Shown: positions 1-6,273 of the stretch, one piece after another
How positions within the stretch are numbered: position 1 is the first letter of the stretch
How the letters are laid out: each line of letters begins with the position of its first letter
Assembly: GCA_016781705.1 (NCBI GenBank)
Contig: JADDPV010000074.1
Span: 1 to 10,187, forward strand
Reading direction: 5' to 3'
DNA from: Rubrobacter sp.
Lineage (GTDB): Bacteria > Actinomycetota > Rubrobacteria > Rubrobacterales > Rubrobacteraceae
DNA: 10,187 bases
Position numbers and translations under genes: made by a program
Notes under the pieces: model-generated
Seen by the model: only the letters and a program-made list of their open reading frames with translations
Database searches by the model: none
What the model was told of the DNA's origin: nothing

Positions 1-76
1 ATCTATACCATCCGTAGTATGCGCAAAGCTCGCAAATGGGCCGAAGTGTGTATGCCATGGCAGACATATCTCGCAG

Positions 77-99
77 GCCCGGGAGGGTTACCCCCGGGC
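77..99 (-). terminator. possible hairpin at the end of the ABC1-kinase gene
   Basis: A perfect 7-bp inverted repeat, GCCCGGG (77-83) and CCCGGGC (93-99), encloses a 9-base loop containing the TAA stop codon of the kinase gene. No T-run follows on the minus strand, so it is not a canonical intrinsic terminator. It may only help stabilise the 3' end. The remaining 76 bases to the left edge hold nothing I can assign. Confidence 0.22.
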
Positions 100-1656
100 G
101 TAGCGGGCGACGATGCCGACCGTATCCAGTTCCGGGTCGAGTTGGCGGGTGATGCCGTCGATCAGGCCGATGGCGCGGCCCATGAGCAGGAGCTCCACGG
201 GGATGCTGCCGACGCTCGCGCCGAGCTTCAGTCCGAGCTCCCCGACATTGCCACCGCCTTCGCTCCTCTCCTCGCCGCCGAGCAGGACGCCGACGATCCC
301 CAGGAGGGTTTCGAGGTCGACCTCCGGCCCGAGGCGTAGACCGGCCCGTTCGAGGCCCGCGGTAAGCGCATCGAGGTCGCCCTCTTCGAGGGCCAGGATC
401 GTGCCGCGCAAGGCGTCCGAGAGGCTCTCGGGCACGTCCACGGTGAGACCGTGGTCAAGGAGGACGAGGACGGGGCCGTCCGGGCCGGGGCGGGCGAGTA
501 GGTTGCCGGGGTGCGGGTCGGCGTGCAGGACGCCGCGGCGGAAGATCTGCTCCGCGTATGCGTCCACGAGCAGCCGGGCTACCTCTTTCGGGTCCAGACC
601 CGCGCGGATGAGGGCTTCGCGGTCGGTGATCTTGACCCCCTCCGCAAGCTCCATGACGAGCAGCCGCTTCGTGTTCAACCCCTTGACCACCGCCGGCACC
701 GCGACGTCCCCGCGCTCACCGAGGGCCCGGCCGAGCTTCCCTATCGCCTGCGCCTCCCGCACGAAATCCAACTCGAGGGGGAGCGTCCAGCGCAGATACT
801 CGAGTATGGGGGCGAGGCCCACGCTGGGCTCCAGGCGCGAGATCGCCCCGAAGATCCCCTCCAGAGCCGAAAGGTCCGCCTCCATAAGACGCTCGATGCC
901 GGGGTACTGGACCTTCACGGCGACGGGACGCCCATCGGCGAGGACGGCGCGGTGTACCTGGGCGATGGAGGCGGCGGCGATCGGCTCCGGCTCGAAGCTC
1001 CGGAAGGCGCCGGAGAGGGGTCCCTCGATCTCCCGCGAGACCGCCCCCTCGATCGCCGGCCACGACTGCGGGGCGACGCGGTCCTGAAGCCTCGAGAGGG
1101 TCTCGGTGTAGGCCGCAGGGAGGAGGTCCGGCCGGGTCGAGGCGAACTGGCCGGCCTTTATCAGGGTCCCGCCGAGCCCCAGGGCCGCATCGAGCACGCG
1201 CGCCGCGCCCCGCCGGTGTTGCAACGACCAATCTTCGTCCCGCACCAGCCACGGAAACCACCGCGCGCGCTCCCGCAGCGCGGCGTAACCGGTCCACAGG
1301 TCCGCCGCGATCACCCCCAGGACCAGCGCGCGCTGCGAGAGCACGCCCCGAACGGCCGGCGAGAACCCCGGAACCGCGCGCCCGATGGCCTCCCCCGCCG
1401 CGAACCCCGCCCCCGTCCACAGAAAAGCCTGCGCCCGGTAGAGATCCGCGAGACGAACCGGAAGGGTCGCCCCGAGCGAGCCGCCCCCGGTCATGGCCTC
1501 GAACACAGCCTGAGCCTCCTCGCCCGAGCGCCGGGCGGCCCGGGAAAACACCTCACCGGAGGCGCGCAACGCCTCCACGGGGGTTCCCGCTTCTGCGACT
1601 TCTGCGGCGGGGGTATCCCGCCGTTCGGGCCGCGGACCTGATTCTTCGGACGTCAA
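88..1656 (-). CDS. ABC1/AarF/UbiB-family atypical protein kinase-like protein
   Basis: This 522-residue protein belongs to the ABC1/UbiB atypical kinase family, whose members support ubiquinone or other isoprenoid-lipid metabolism, usually at the membrane. Visible landmarks in order are: a charged, low-complexity N-terminus (about 1-60); a hydrophobic stretch near 105-125 that may associate with membrane; the family-specific KxGQ motif (K167-Q170); the Ala-rich nucleotide loop AAAS (227-230) followed by IAQVH; the VAVK lysine (K248); the ExD region near E295-D297; the catalytic loop HADPHPGN (378-385); and DHG (401-403) in place of the kinase DFG. All the key family residues are present, so it should be active. 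The start is TTG at 1654-1656 (minus strand), preceded by a GAGGAG ribosome site six bases upstream. It ends in TAA. It lies 48 bases downstream of the small frameshifted gene, probably in the same transcript. Family assignment is firm; the substrate is unknown. Confidence 0.93.
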   Translation of the reverse strand: MTSEESGPRPERRDTPAAEVAEAGTPVEALRASGEVFSRAARRSGEEAQAVFEAMTGGGSLGATLPVRLADLYRAQAFLWTGAGFAAGEAIGRAVPGFSPAVRGVLSQRALVLGVIAADLWTGYAALRERARWFPWLVRDEDWSLQHRRGAARVLDAALGLGGTLIKAGQFASTRPDLLPAAYTETLSRLQDRVAPQSWPAIEGAVSREIEGPLSGAFRSFEPEPIAAASIAQVHRAVLADGRPVAVKVQYPGIERLMEADLSALEGIFGAISRLEPSVGLAPILEYLRWTLPLELDFVREAQAIGKLGRALGERGDVAVPAVVKGLNTKRLLVMELAEGVKITDREALIRAGLDPKEVARLLVDAYAEQIFRRGVLHADPHPGNLLARPGPDGPVLVLLDHGLTVDVPESLSDALRGTILALEEGDLDALTAGLERAGLRLGPEVDLETLLGIVGVLLGGEERSEGGGNVGELGLKLGASVGSIPVELLLMGRAIGLIDGITRQLDPELDTVGIVARYARG

Positions 1657-1704
1657 CGCGCTCTCCTCGGGCTCGGGTGTACTCGTTACGGACGGTGAGG
1701 CCGG

Positions 1705-2057
1705 TCAGGAGCCGGAGATGCGGCACCCCTCGTCGGAGAGGATGCCGGCGAGGGCGTCCAGCCGACCGGAGACGGGCTGCTCAACCTCGGTCGAGGCGAC
1801 GCCACGGACCCCCTCCCCAAGGTCCGTAAGGATGCCGCTGACCGCCTCCGCGTCCACCTCGTCGGAGGTAAGGCGGCTCTGTAGCCTCCCCGGACCGTCG
1901 GCGATCGGTCGGAGCTCCGGGACCCGGAGGACTCCAGCCGCAACCGCCAACCCTCGATCTGGTTGAGCGCGACGTCCATCGCCAGGTTCCTTACGCCCCC
2001 GTCGAGCGTCGAGATGGCCTCGTCGATCCCCTCCGGCGTAGCCTGATCCGATTCCAT
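1705..2057 (-). pseudogene. small helical-protein gene with an apparent single-base frameshift
   Basis: The gene starts well: ATG at 2055-2057 on the minus strand, with AAGGAGG four bases upstream. The first frame gives about 45 acidic, helix-rich residues (MESDQATPEG through LRLESSG), then turns into an Arg/Ser/Pro-rich tail typical of out-of-frame GC-rich DNA, ending near 1686. From about 1921 another minus frame carries a sensible continuation (VPELRPIADG, then LTSDEVDAEAVSGILTDLGE, ending ILSDEGCRISGS and TGA at 1705-1707). Adding one G to the GGG run at about 1920-1922 (minus strand) joins the two into a protein of about 117 residues. I do not recognise the family. The reconstructed product is small, acidic and probably all-helical, without signal peptide or membrane segment. 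It may be a real pseudogene, a sequencing error, or less likely programmed frameshifting. It is followed by the ABC1 kinase. Confidence 0.6.
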
Positions 2058-2184
2058 GCTTCCTCCTTGCCCCTCTTACGGGCGTTTCGTCCCAACGAAC
2101 GTCCCCCCGCCCCCTCGAGACAAACGTCTCCCCACGGCGACGCCTCCGAAAACTTCCGCTTCCTCCGTAAGCTCACGCACAGAA

Positions 2185-2200
2185 GTCGTTCGAGAACGAC
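2185..2200. promoter_or_regulatory. perfect palindrome, candidate operator
   Basis: GTCGTTC-GA-GAACGAC is a perfect 7-bp inverted repeat with a 2-base centre. It ends two bases before the TTGACT that could be the -35 element of the plus-strand operon, and lies 128 bases upstream of the minus-strand small gene. A dimeric repressor bound here could control either unit. The half-sites are in the opposite orientation to the Gram-positive LexA box (GAAC-N4-GTTC), so LexA is not supported. The regulator is unknown. Confidence 0.4.
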
Positions 2201-2202
2201 CA

Positions 2203-2232
2203 TTGACTAGAGGAGAAGTTTAGCGATAGGAG
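2203..2232 (+). promoter_or_regulatory. candidate promoter of the heptose-glycan operon
   Basis: TTGACT (2203-2208) matches the housekeeping -35 consensus. TAGGAG (2227-2232), 18 bases on, is a weak -10 of the TANNNT type lacking the final T. The pair sits in the most AT-rich part of the window. An 8-base direct repeat AGGAGAAG (2211-2218 and 2228-2235) overlaps the spacer and -10. If used, transcription would start near 2239 and leave a leader of about 300 bases before the first gene. Confidence 0.35.
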
Positions 2233-2401
2233 AAGAAAGGAAGAGTATTCCATATGAGCACGAAACGGTGTACCGGTAGTCTTATGTTGCCATCCTTACA
2301 CTCTGTTTCCGGGGTCGGGCACGCCCCTGTCGCCGAGTCGCCGGTAGGCGTGGCGTCGCTCGAACCGCGCGCGGCGCTTCGCATGGCATATCCGCCGGCC
2401 T

Positions 2402-2507
2402 CCCGTAGGGGCACCTCGCCCCCTCCGCACGGGTGGAGGATCGGTTCCATCGAGCGAGGCCCCGTCGACCGGCGCTACCGCACGGGGCAACCTGGCGTGT
2501 CGACGGG
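2402..2507 (+). promoter_or_regulatory. structured GC-rich leader with repeated and competing hairpins
   Basis: Hairpin A: CCCGT (2402-2406) pairs with ACGGG (2429-2433), enclosing GGGGC (2408-2412) and GCCCC (2418-2422) around a 5-base loop. Hairpin B: GCCCCGT (2459-2465) pairs with ACGGGGC (2482-2488). Hairpin C: CCCGTCGAC (2461-2469) pairs with GTCGACGGG (2499-2507). B and C share the same left arm and cannot form together. CCGCACGGG occurs twice (2425-2433 and 2478-2486), so A and B look like two versions of one module. The structures end about 20 bases before the first gene's ribosome site. A cis-acting leader is inferred; chance pairing is a real possibility at this G/C content. Confidence 0.3.
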
Positions 2508-2537
2508 TCGTGGGCTCACGCACGCTCTGGGAGCGAG

Positions 2538-3701
2538 ATGAGGGACTACGCCAAAAACGGGGCGGGTCGGCACGGGGGGTACGCGGCCCGGGCACGAGAC
2601 ATGCTCGCGGGCTTCCCCCACGAAGCCGCCGAAAAGGCCGCCTCGCTCGTCGCTTCCTGCTACGAGGGCGGCGGGAAGATCCTGGTCTGCGGCAACGGCG
2701 GTTCGGCGACGGAGGCCCAACACCTCGTCGCGGAGCTCGTGGGTAAGTTCGAGCGGGACCGGGCCTCCCTGCCGGCGATCGCCCTGCACCAGAACCCGGC
2801 CTCCCTCACCGCCGTCGCCAACGACTACGGCTACGACGACGCCTTCGCCCACCAGGTCGAGGCGATAGGGTCGCCCGGGGACGTCTTGGTCGCCATCTCG
2901 ACGAGCGGGGCCTCGGAGAACGTGGCGCGGGCGGTGCTCGCCGCCCGGGAGAAGGGGCTCGCTACGATCGGCTACCTCGGGAGCAAAGGCGGCAGGATCG
3001 GGGGCCTCGTGGACGTCCCGGTGGCCATCGGCGCGCCCGATACCGCGACCGTACAAGCCGGACACCTCGTTCTCACCCACACGATCTGCGGGCTCGTCGA
3101 AGAGACGCTCTTCCCCAACAAGGCCGTCTTTCTGGACCGCGACGGCACGCTCATCGTCAACCGCCACTACGGCTCGGACCCCGATCGGATCGAGCTGCTC
3201 GATGGCGTCTCCGAAGGGCTCCGGGCGCTGCGCGAGGCGGACTTCAAGCTCATCCTCGTCTCCAATCAGTCCGGCGTGGCGCGCGGTTACTTCGACGAGG
3301 CGGCGATCGGGAGGATGCACGACAAGCTCCAGAAGATGCTCGACGCCCATGGGGCCGCGCTCGACGGCCTCGAATACTGCCCCCACCACCCGGACGGCGA
3401 CGTCGCCCCCTACGCCGTGGAGTGCGCGTGTCGCAAGCCCGCCCCCGGCATGCTCCGGCGCGCGGCCCGCAAGCATGGCTTGAACCTCTCCGCCTCCTGG
3501 ATGGTCGGGGACATCGCCGCCGACGTGGAAGCGGGAAGGAGGGCCGGCGCCCGCACCGTCCTCGTCGGCCCGGAGACCTCCCCGCTCCCCCCGGACTTCC
3601 GCGCGGCGGACTTCGGCGCGGTGGTCGGCCACATCCTCGGGGAAGAAGCCGGCGGAGGGCCCATGGAGAAGACCGGAAGCACGGCCGGCGCCCGCCTGTG
3701 A
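2538..3701 (+). CDS. GmhA-GmhB fusion: sedoheptulose-7-phosphate isomerase / D-glycero-D-manno-heptose-1,7-bisphosphate phosphatase
   Basis: A 387-residue fusion of two cytoplasmic enzymes from nucleotide-heptose synthesis. Residues 1-190 are a GmhA-type SIS domain with CGNGGSA (51-57) and STSG (121-124). H62, E66, Q173 and H181 line up with the zinc-site residues of E. coli GmhA (H61, E65, Q172, H180). Residues 195-370 are a GmhB-type HAD phosphatase: DRDGT (D200 nucleophile, D202 acid), SNQSGVARGYF (242-252), zinc-loop C281, H283, C296 and C298, CRKPAPGM (298-305) and VGDIAADVEAG (323-333). Both active sites look intact. The two enzymes are usually separate, adjacent proteins of roughly 190 residues each; here the linker is only a few residues (about LFPNK). 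ATG 2538 was chosen for GGGAG four bases upstream and a GmhA-like N-terminus; GTG 2433 lacks a ribosome site and would run into the leader hairpins. The stop overlaps the next start by one base. Confidence 0.93.
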   Translation: MRDYAKNGAGRHGGYAARARDMLAGFPHEAAEKAASLVASCYEGGGKILVCGNGGSATEAQHLVAELVGKFERDRASLPAIALHQNPASLTAVANDYGYDDAFAHQVEAIGSPGDVLVAISTSGASENVARAVLAAREKGLATIGYLGSKGGRIGGLVDVPVAIGAPDTATVQAGHLVLTHTICGLVEETLFPNKAVFLDRDGTLIVNRHYGSDPDRIELLDGVSEGLRALREADFKLILVSNQSGVARGYFDEAAIGRMHDKLQKMLDAHGAALDGLEYCPHHPDGDVAPYAVECACRKPAPGMLRRAARKHGLNLSASWMVGDIAADVEAGRRAGARTVLVGPETSPLPPDFRAADFGAVVGHILGEEAGGGPMEKTGSTAGARL

Positions 3702-5152
3702 TGGACGAGGGTCGGAACCTCATCGCCCTCGCGCGCGCCTTCCGGGGGCGACGCTGCCTCGTCGTGGGCGACGCGATGCTCGACGTCTTCGAGCGGGGAC
3801 GGGCGGATCGACTCGCCCCCGACGCCCCCGCGCCGGTTGTCACGGACGTCCTCAGGACCTCCTCCCCTGGGGGCGCCGCGAACGTGGCGGCGAACCTGGC
3901 CGCGCTGGGCGCCCGGGTAACCCTGCTCTCGGTGGTTGGCGACGACGATCCCGGCCTGGAGCTTCTCGAGAAGCTCCAGGCCGGGGTGGAGACCGGTGGG
4001 GTCGTGCGGGAGGCCGGCCGTGCCACGGTCGTGAAGAGGCGCCTCGTCGCCGATGGCGTGACGCTGGCCCGCGTCGACTCCGGCGACACAGGACCGCTCC
4101 GGGACGCGGACGGATTCGCGGAGCGCGCATACGCCCTGGCGGCGGGCTCCGAGGCCGTCGTCGTCTCGGACTACGCCGGGGGCACGGTGACCCAGGGACT
4201 CGCCGATGCCCTGGACGGCTCGGCGCATGGCTGCGTGGTGCTCGACTCCAAGAGCCCCCTACGCCTCTCCTGGCGGGGCCTCGCCGCGGCCACCCCCAAC
4301 CACCTTGAGGCGCAAAAGGCCCTGAAGATCCCCGTAGAGGCGGACCCGCGCCGGGTCGACTACGCGGGGGTCGGGCGCTCCCTGCACCGCTGGCTCGGGG
4401 CCCGCACCGTCGCCGTCACCCTCGCCGAGCAAGGGGTCGCCGTCGCGGGACCGGGCGGCGCCGTAGAACACGTCGCGGGCCGTCGTGTCGAGGAACCGGA
4501 CGTCAACGGCGCCGGGGATACCTTCCTCGCGGCCTTCGCGTTGGCCCTCAGCGGCGGCGCGTCGGCGGGGGATGCGGCCCGGCTCGGGGTCAAGGCCGCG
4601 ACGCTGGCCGTGCGGAGAGCGGGGACCGCACCCGTGGGCGCGGACGAGCTGCTCCGCCACCTCTCCGGGGACGCGGGGGATGTCCACGGTACCGGGGACC
4701 TGCAAAAAGACGTGAAGCGGGTACGGAACCGGGGCGGGAAGGTCGTCTTCACGAGCGGGCGCTTCGACCCGCCGCACCGCGGGCACCTGCGCCTCCTCCA
4801 GGAGGCCAGAGAGCTCGGGGACTCGCTCGTCGTCGGCCTCCTCCCGGACGCCGAGGGCGCTCGGGGATCGGCGGGGGCCAGCCTGCCGATCGAGGACAGG
4901 GCGGAGATCCTGAAAGGCCTGTGCTTCGTGGACCACGTCGTCCTCCTCGAGGGCGAGGGGCCCGAAGAAGCCGCCCGCCGGCTGGGCCCAGACCTCTTCG
5001 TCGTGCAGGGGAACGTAGACGCGAGCGCGTTCGACGGCGAGGTTGTCGTCCTGGAGGAACCGTCCCCCAACGGGACCGAACGCAGGTCCGCCGGCACGAC
5101 CGCCGACGACGGGGACGCCAGCACGGAGAGCCCGGCGGGGGCGCGGCTTTGA
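3701..5152 (+). CDS. hldE: HldE/RfaE-type bifunctional heptose-7-phosphate kinase / heptose-1-phosphate nucleotidyltransferase
   Basis: This 483-residue protein has the HldE layout. Residues 15-320 form a ribokinase/PfkB kinase domain: GDAMLD (23-28), SPGGAANVAANLAALG (55-70), TPNHLEAQ (198-205) and the anion-hole/catalytic NGAGDTF (269-275, base D273). It would phosphorylate C1 of D-glycero-D-manno-heptose 7-phosphate. Residues 345-460 resemble a cytidylyltransferase-like domain: FTSGRFDPPHRGH (350-362) retains the HxGH nucleotide motif (H359, H362), followed by ELGDSLVVGLLPD and IEDRAEIL. However, usual signatures are altered: GRFD replaces GCFD, the KGxGRP-like loop is lost, and VVQGNVD stands where KGGDY normally lies. 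The last 25 residues are low-complexity. Nucleotide loading may therefore be changed or weak. The ATG overlaps the upstream TGA by one base, with no good ribosome site, which suggests translational coupling. Confidence 0.88.
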   Translation: MDEGRNLIALARAFRGRRCLVVGDAMLDVFERGRADRLAPDAPAPVVTDVLRTSSPGGAANVAANLAALGARVTLLSVVGDDDPGLELLEKLQAGVETGGVVREAGRATVVKRRLVADGVTLARVDSGDTGPLRDADGFAERAYALAAGSEAVVVSDYAGGTVTQGLADALDGSAHGCVVLDSKSPLRLSWRGLAAATPNHLEAQKALKIPVEADPRRVDYAGVGRSLHRWLGARTVAVTLAEQGVAVAGPGGAVEHVAGRRVEEPDVNGAGDTFLAAFALALSGGASAGDAARLGVKAATLAVRRAGTAPVGADELLRHLSGDAGDVHGTGDLQKDVKRVRNRGGKVVFTSGRFDPPHRGHLRLLQEARELGDSLVVGLLPDAEGARGSAGASLPIEDRAEILKGLCFVDHVVLLEGEGPEEAARRLGPDLFVVQGNVDASAFDGEVVVLEEPSPNGTERRSAGTTADDGDASTESPAGARL

Positions 5153-6273
5153 GCGCCGCAGGGCTCTTCGGCGGGAGCGTGGGGCCGGCGGATCTCCAGC
5201 GCGTCTTTCTCGTGCGGCTGGACAACATGGGGGACGTGCTGCTCACGACCCCGGCGTTCCGGGCCGTACGGTGGGCCTTGCCGGACGCGCACCTCGCGCT
5301 CATGGCGGGGCCGGCGGGTTGCGCCGTCGGCCGCTTGAACCCGGACATCGACGAGACGATCCTGTACCGCGCGCCCAACGAGGACGTCTACTTCGAGCTG
5401 GCGCAGGACCCGGGGCGCGAGCTGGCGGCGATGGAGACCCTGAGGGGGGGCGACTTCGACGCGGCGATCATCTTCACCTCCTACAAGCAATCTGCGCTGC
5501 CCGCGGCCTACCTGTGCTACCTCGCCGGCATCCCGCTGCGCGCCGCCGGCTCCTTCGAGGGCCCGGGCTCGCTCCTGACGCACCGTCACCGCTACACCGA
5601 AGCCCTGCCGCCCCGCCACGAGTCCCTGCGCGGCCTGGAGCTTACGGAGGCCCTGGGCTTCCCCATCGTCGAGCCGGAGATGGTCCTGGAGCCGCGCCCG
5701 GAGGACGAGGAAGAAGCTAATGACCTCCTCGGACGCCTCGGGGTGGACCGCTTCGTGCTCGTGCATCCGGGCTCCAGCGCCTCGTCGAGGACGTACCCGG
5801 CCGAACGCTACGCACGGGTCGTCGAAGAGATGTCGTCGAGGACCGGGCTGCCGGTGATCGTCACGGGTGGTACGGGCGAGAAGGACCTGACCCGCATGGT
5901 CGCGGGGTCTTCGGGCATACCGCTCGGCGGGGAGACGAGCCTCGGCGTCTTCGCGGCGCTCGTCGGGCGGGCCGCAACGGTGGTAACGAACAACACGGGG
6001 GCGACCCACGTGGCGTCGGCGCTCAAGACGCCCGTCGTCACGGTCTTCGCCGGTACGAACCCACCCGAGCAGTGGGGGCCGTGGCGCACCCCGAACCGCC
6101 TCCTCACCAACCCGGTCCCGTGCGCGCCGTGCTACAAGCGCGTCTGCCCCATCGGCCACGAGTGCCTCACGGGCATCGCGCCCGCGACCGTTACCGGGGC
6201 CGCCATGGAGCTGTTGGGCGAGGATGCGGCGCGGAAGAACGGGTCCCAGCGGAGGGCGGGGGCGGCATGGTAG
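5149..6273 (+). CDS. glycosyltransferase family 9 (ADP-heptose:acceptor heptosyltransferase-like), first copy
   Basis: A 374-residue GT-B enzyme of family 9, the family of LPS heptosyltransferases that use ADP-heptose on the cytoplasmic face of the membrane. The N-terminal acceptor domain opens with VRLDNMGDVLLTTPAFRA (22-39), a hallmark of the family. The C-terminal donor domain has VLVHPGSS (203-210), VTGGTGEKD (238-246) and TNNTGATHVASALKTPVV (280-297). Near the end four cysteines (C325, C328, C333, C339) form a PCAPC-x4-C-x5-C pattern, which I recall from a subset of family 9 proteins. The start is probably TTG 5149, whose TTGA overlaps the hldE stop; GTG 5179 is an alternative that trims 10 residues. 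Neither has a strong ribosome site, so coupling to hldE is likely. The acceptor cannot be read from the sequence. Confidence 0.87.
   Translation: MSAAGLFGGSVGPADLQRVFLVRLDNMGDVLLTTPAFRAVRWALPDAHLALMAGPAGCAVGRLNPDIDETILYRAPNEDVYFELAQDPGRELAAMETLRGGDFDAAIIFTSYKQSALPAAYLCYLAGIPLRAAGSFEGPGSLLTHRHRYTEALPPRHESLRGLELTEALGFPIVEPEMVLEPRPEDEEEANDLLGRLGVDRFVLVHPGSSASSRTYPAERYARVVEEMSSRTGLPVIVTGGTGEKDLTRMVAGSSGIPLGGETSLGVFAALVGRAATVVTNNTGATHVASALKTPVVTVFAGTNPPEQWGPWRTPNRLLTNPVPCAPCYKRVCPIGHECLTGIAPATVTGAAMELLGEDAARKNGSQRRAGAAW

Larger units (their letters stand above)
2058..2537. other. 480-base divergent intergenic region
   Basis: No convincing gene lies between the two divergent units. Bases 2201-2260 contain only 24 G/C of 60, by hand count, against roughly 70% G/C in the coding parts, and are purine-rich on the plus strand, as expected of a promoter region. 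Nearest the minus-strand unit there is a small hairpin (TTCGT 2086-2090, ACGAA 2095-2099). No clear minus-strand -35/-10 pair could be picked out. Plus-strand elements are listed separately. An open frame at 2254-2541 exists but has poor third-position bias. Confidence 0.7.

Noticed and set aside
53..62. TGCCATGGCA palindrome near the left edge
   Set aside because: A 10-base palindrome without T-run, promoter-like elements or a flanking gene to relate it to; likely chance.
113..1641. Long plus-strand frames opposite the ABC1 kinase
   Set aside because: They are antisense shadows in GC-rich DNA, rich in Arg, Pro and Ser, with no domain; the minus-strand kinase accounts for the conservation.
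2185..2200. LexA (SOS) box
   Set aside because: The half-sites are GTTC then GAAC with a 2-base centre, the reverse of GAAC-N4-GTTC.
2433..2537. Upstream GTG start extending the GmhA-GmhB fusion by 35 residues
   Set aside because: No ribosome site precedes it, the added residues are Arg/Pro-rich, and GmhA proteins begin about where ATG 2538 falls.
2254..2541. Open frame on the plus strand in the leader whose TGA overlaps the GmhA-GmhB start as ATGA
   Set aside because: Third positions lack the strong G/C bias of the real genes, the composition is Arg/Pro/Ser-rich without pattern, and the nearest purine-rich ribosome-like site is about 14 bases away. The overlap is probably chance.
4360..6159. 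A 599-residue minus-strand frame crossing hldE and the first family 9 gene
   Set aside because: It spans two recognisable genes on the other strand and its translation shows no motif, only low-complexity shadow composition.
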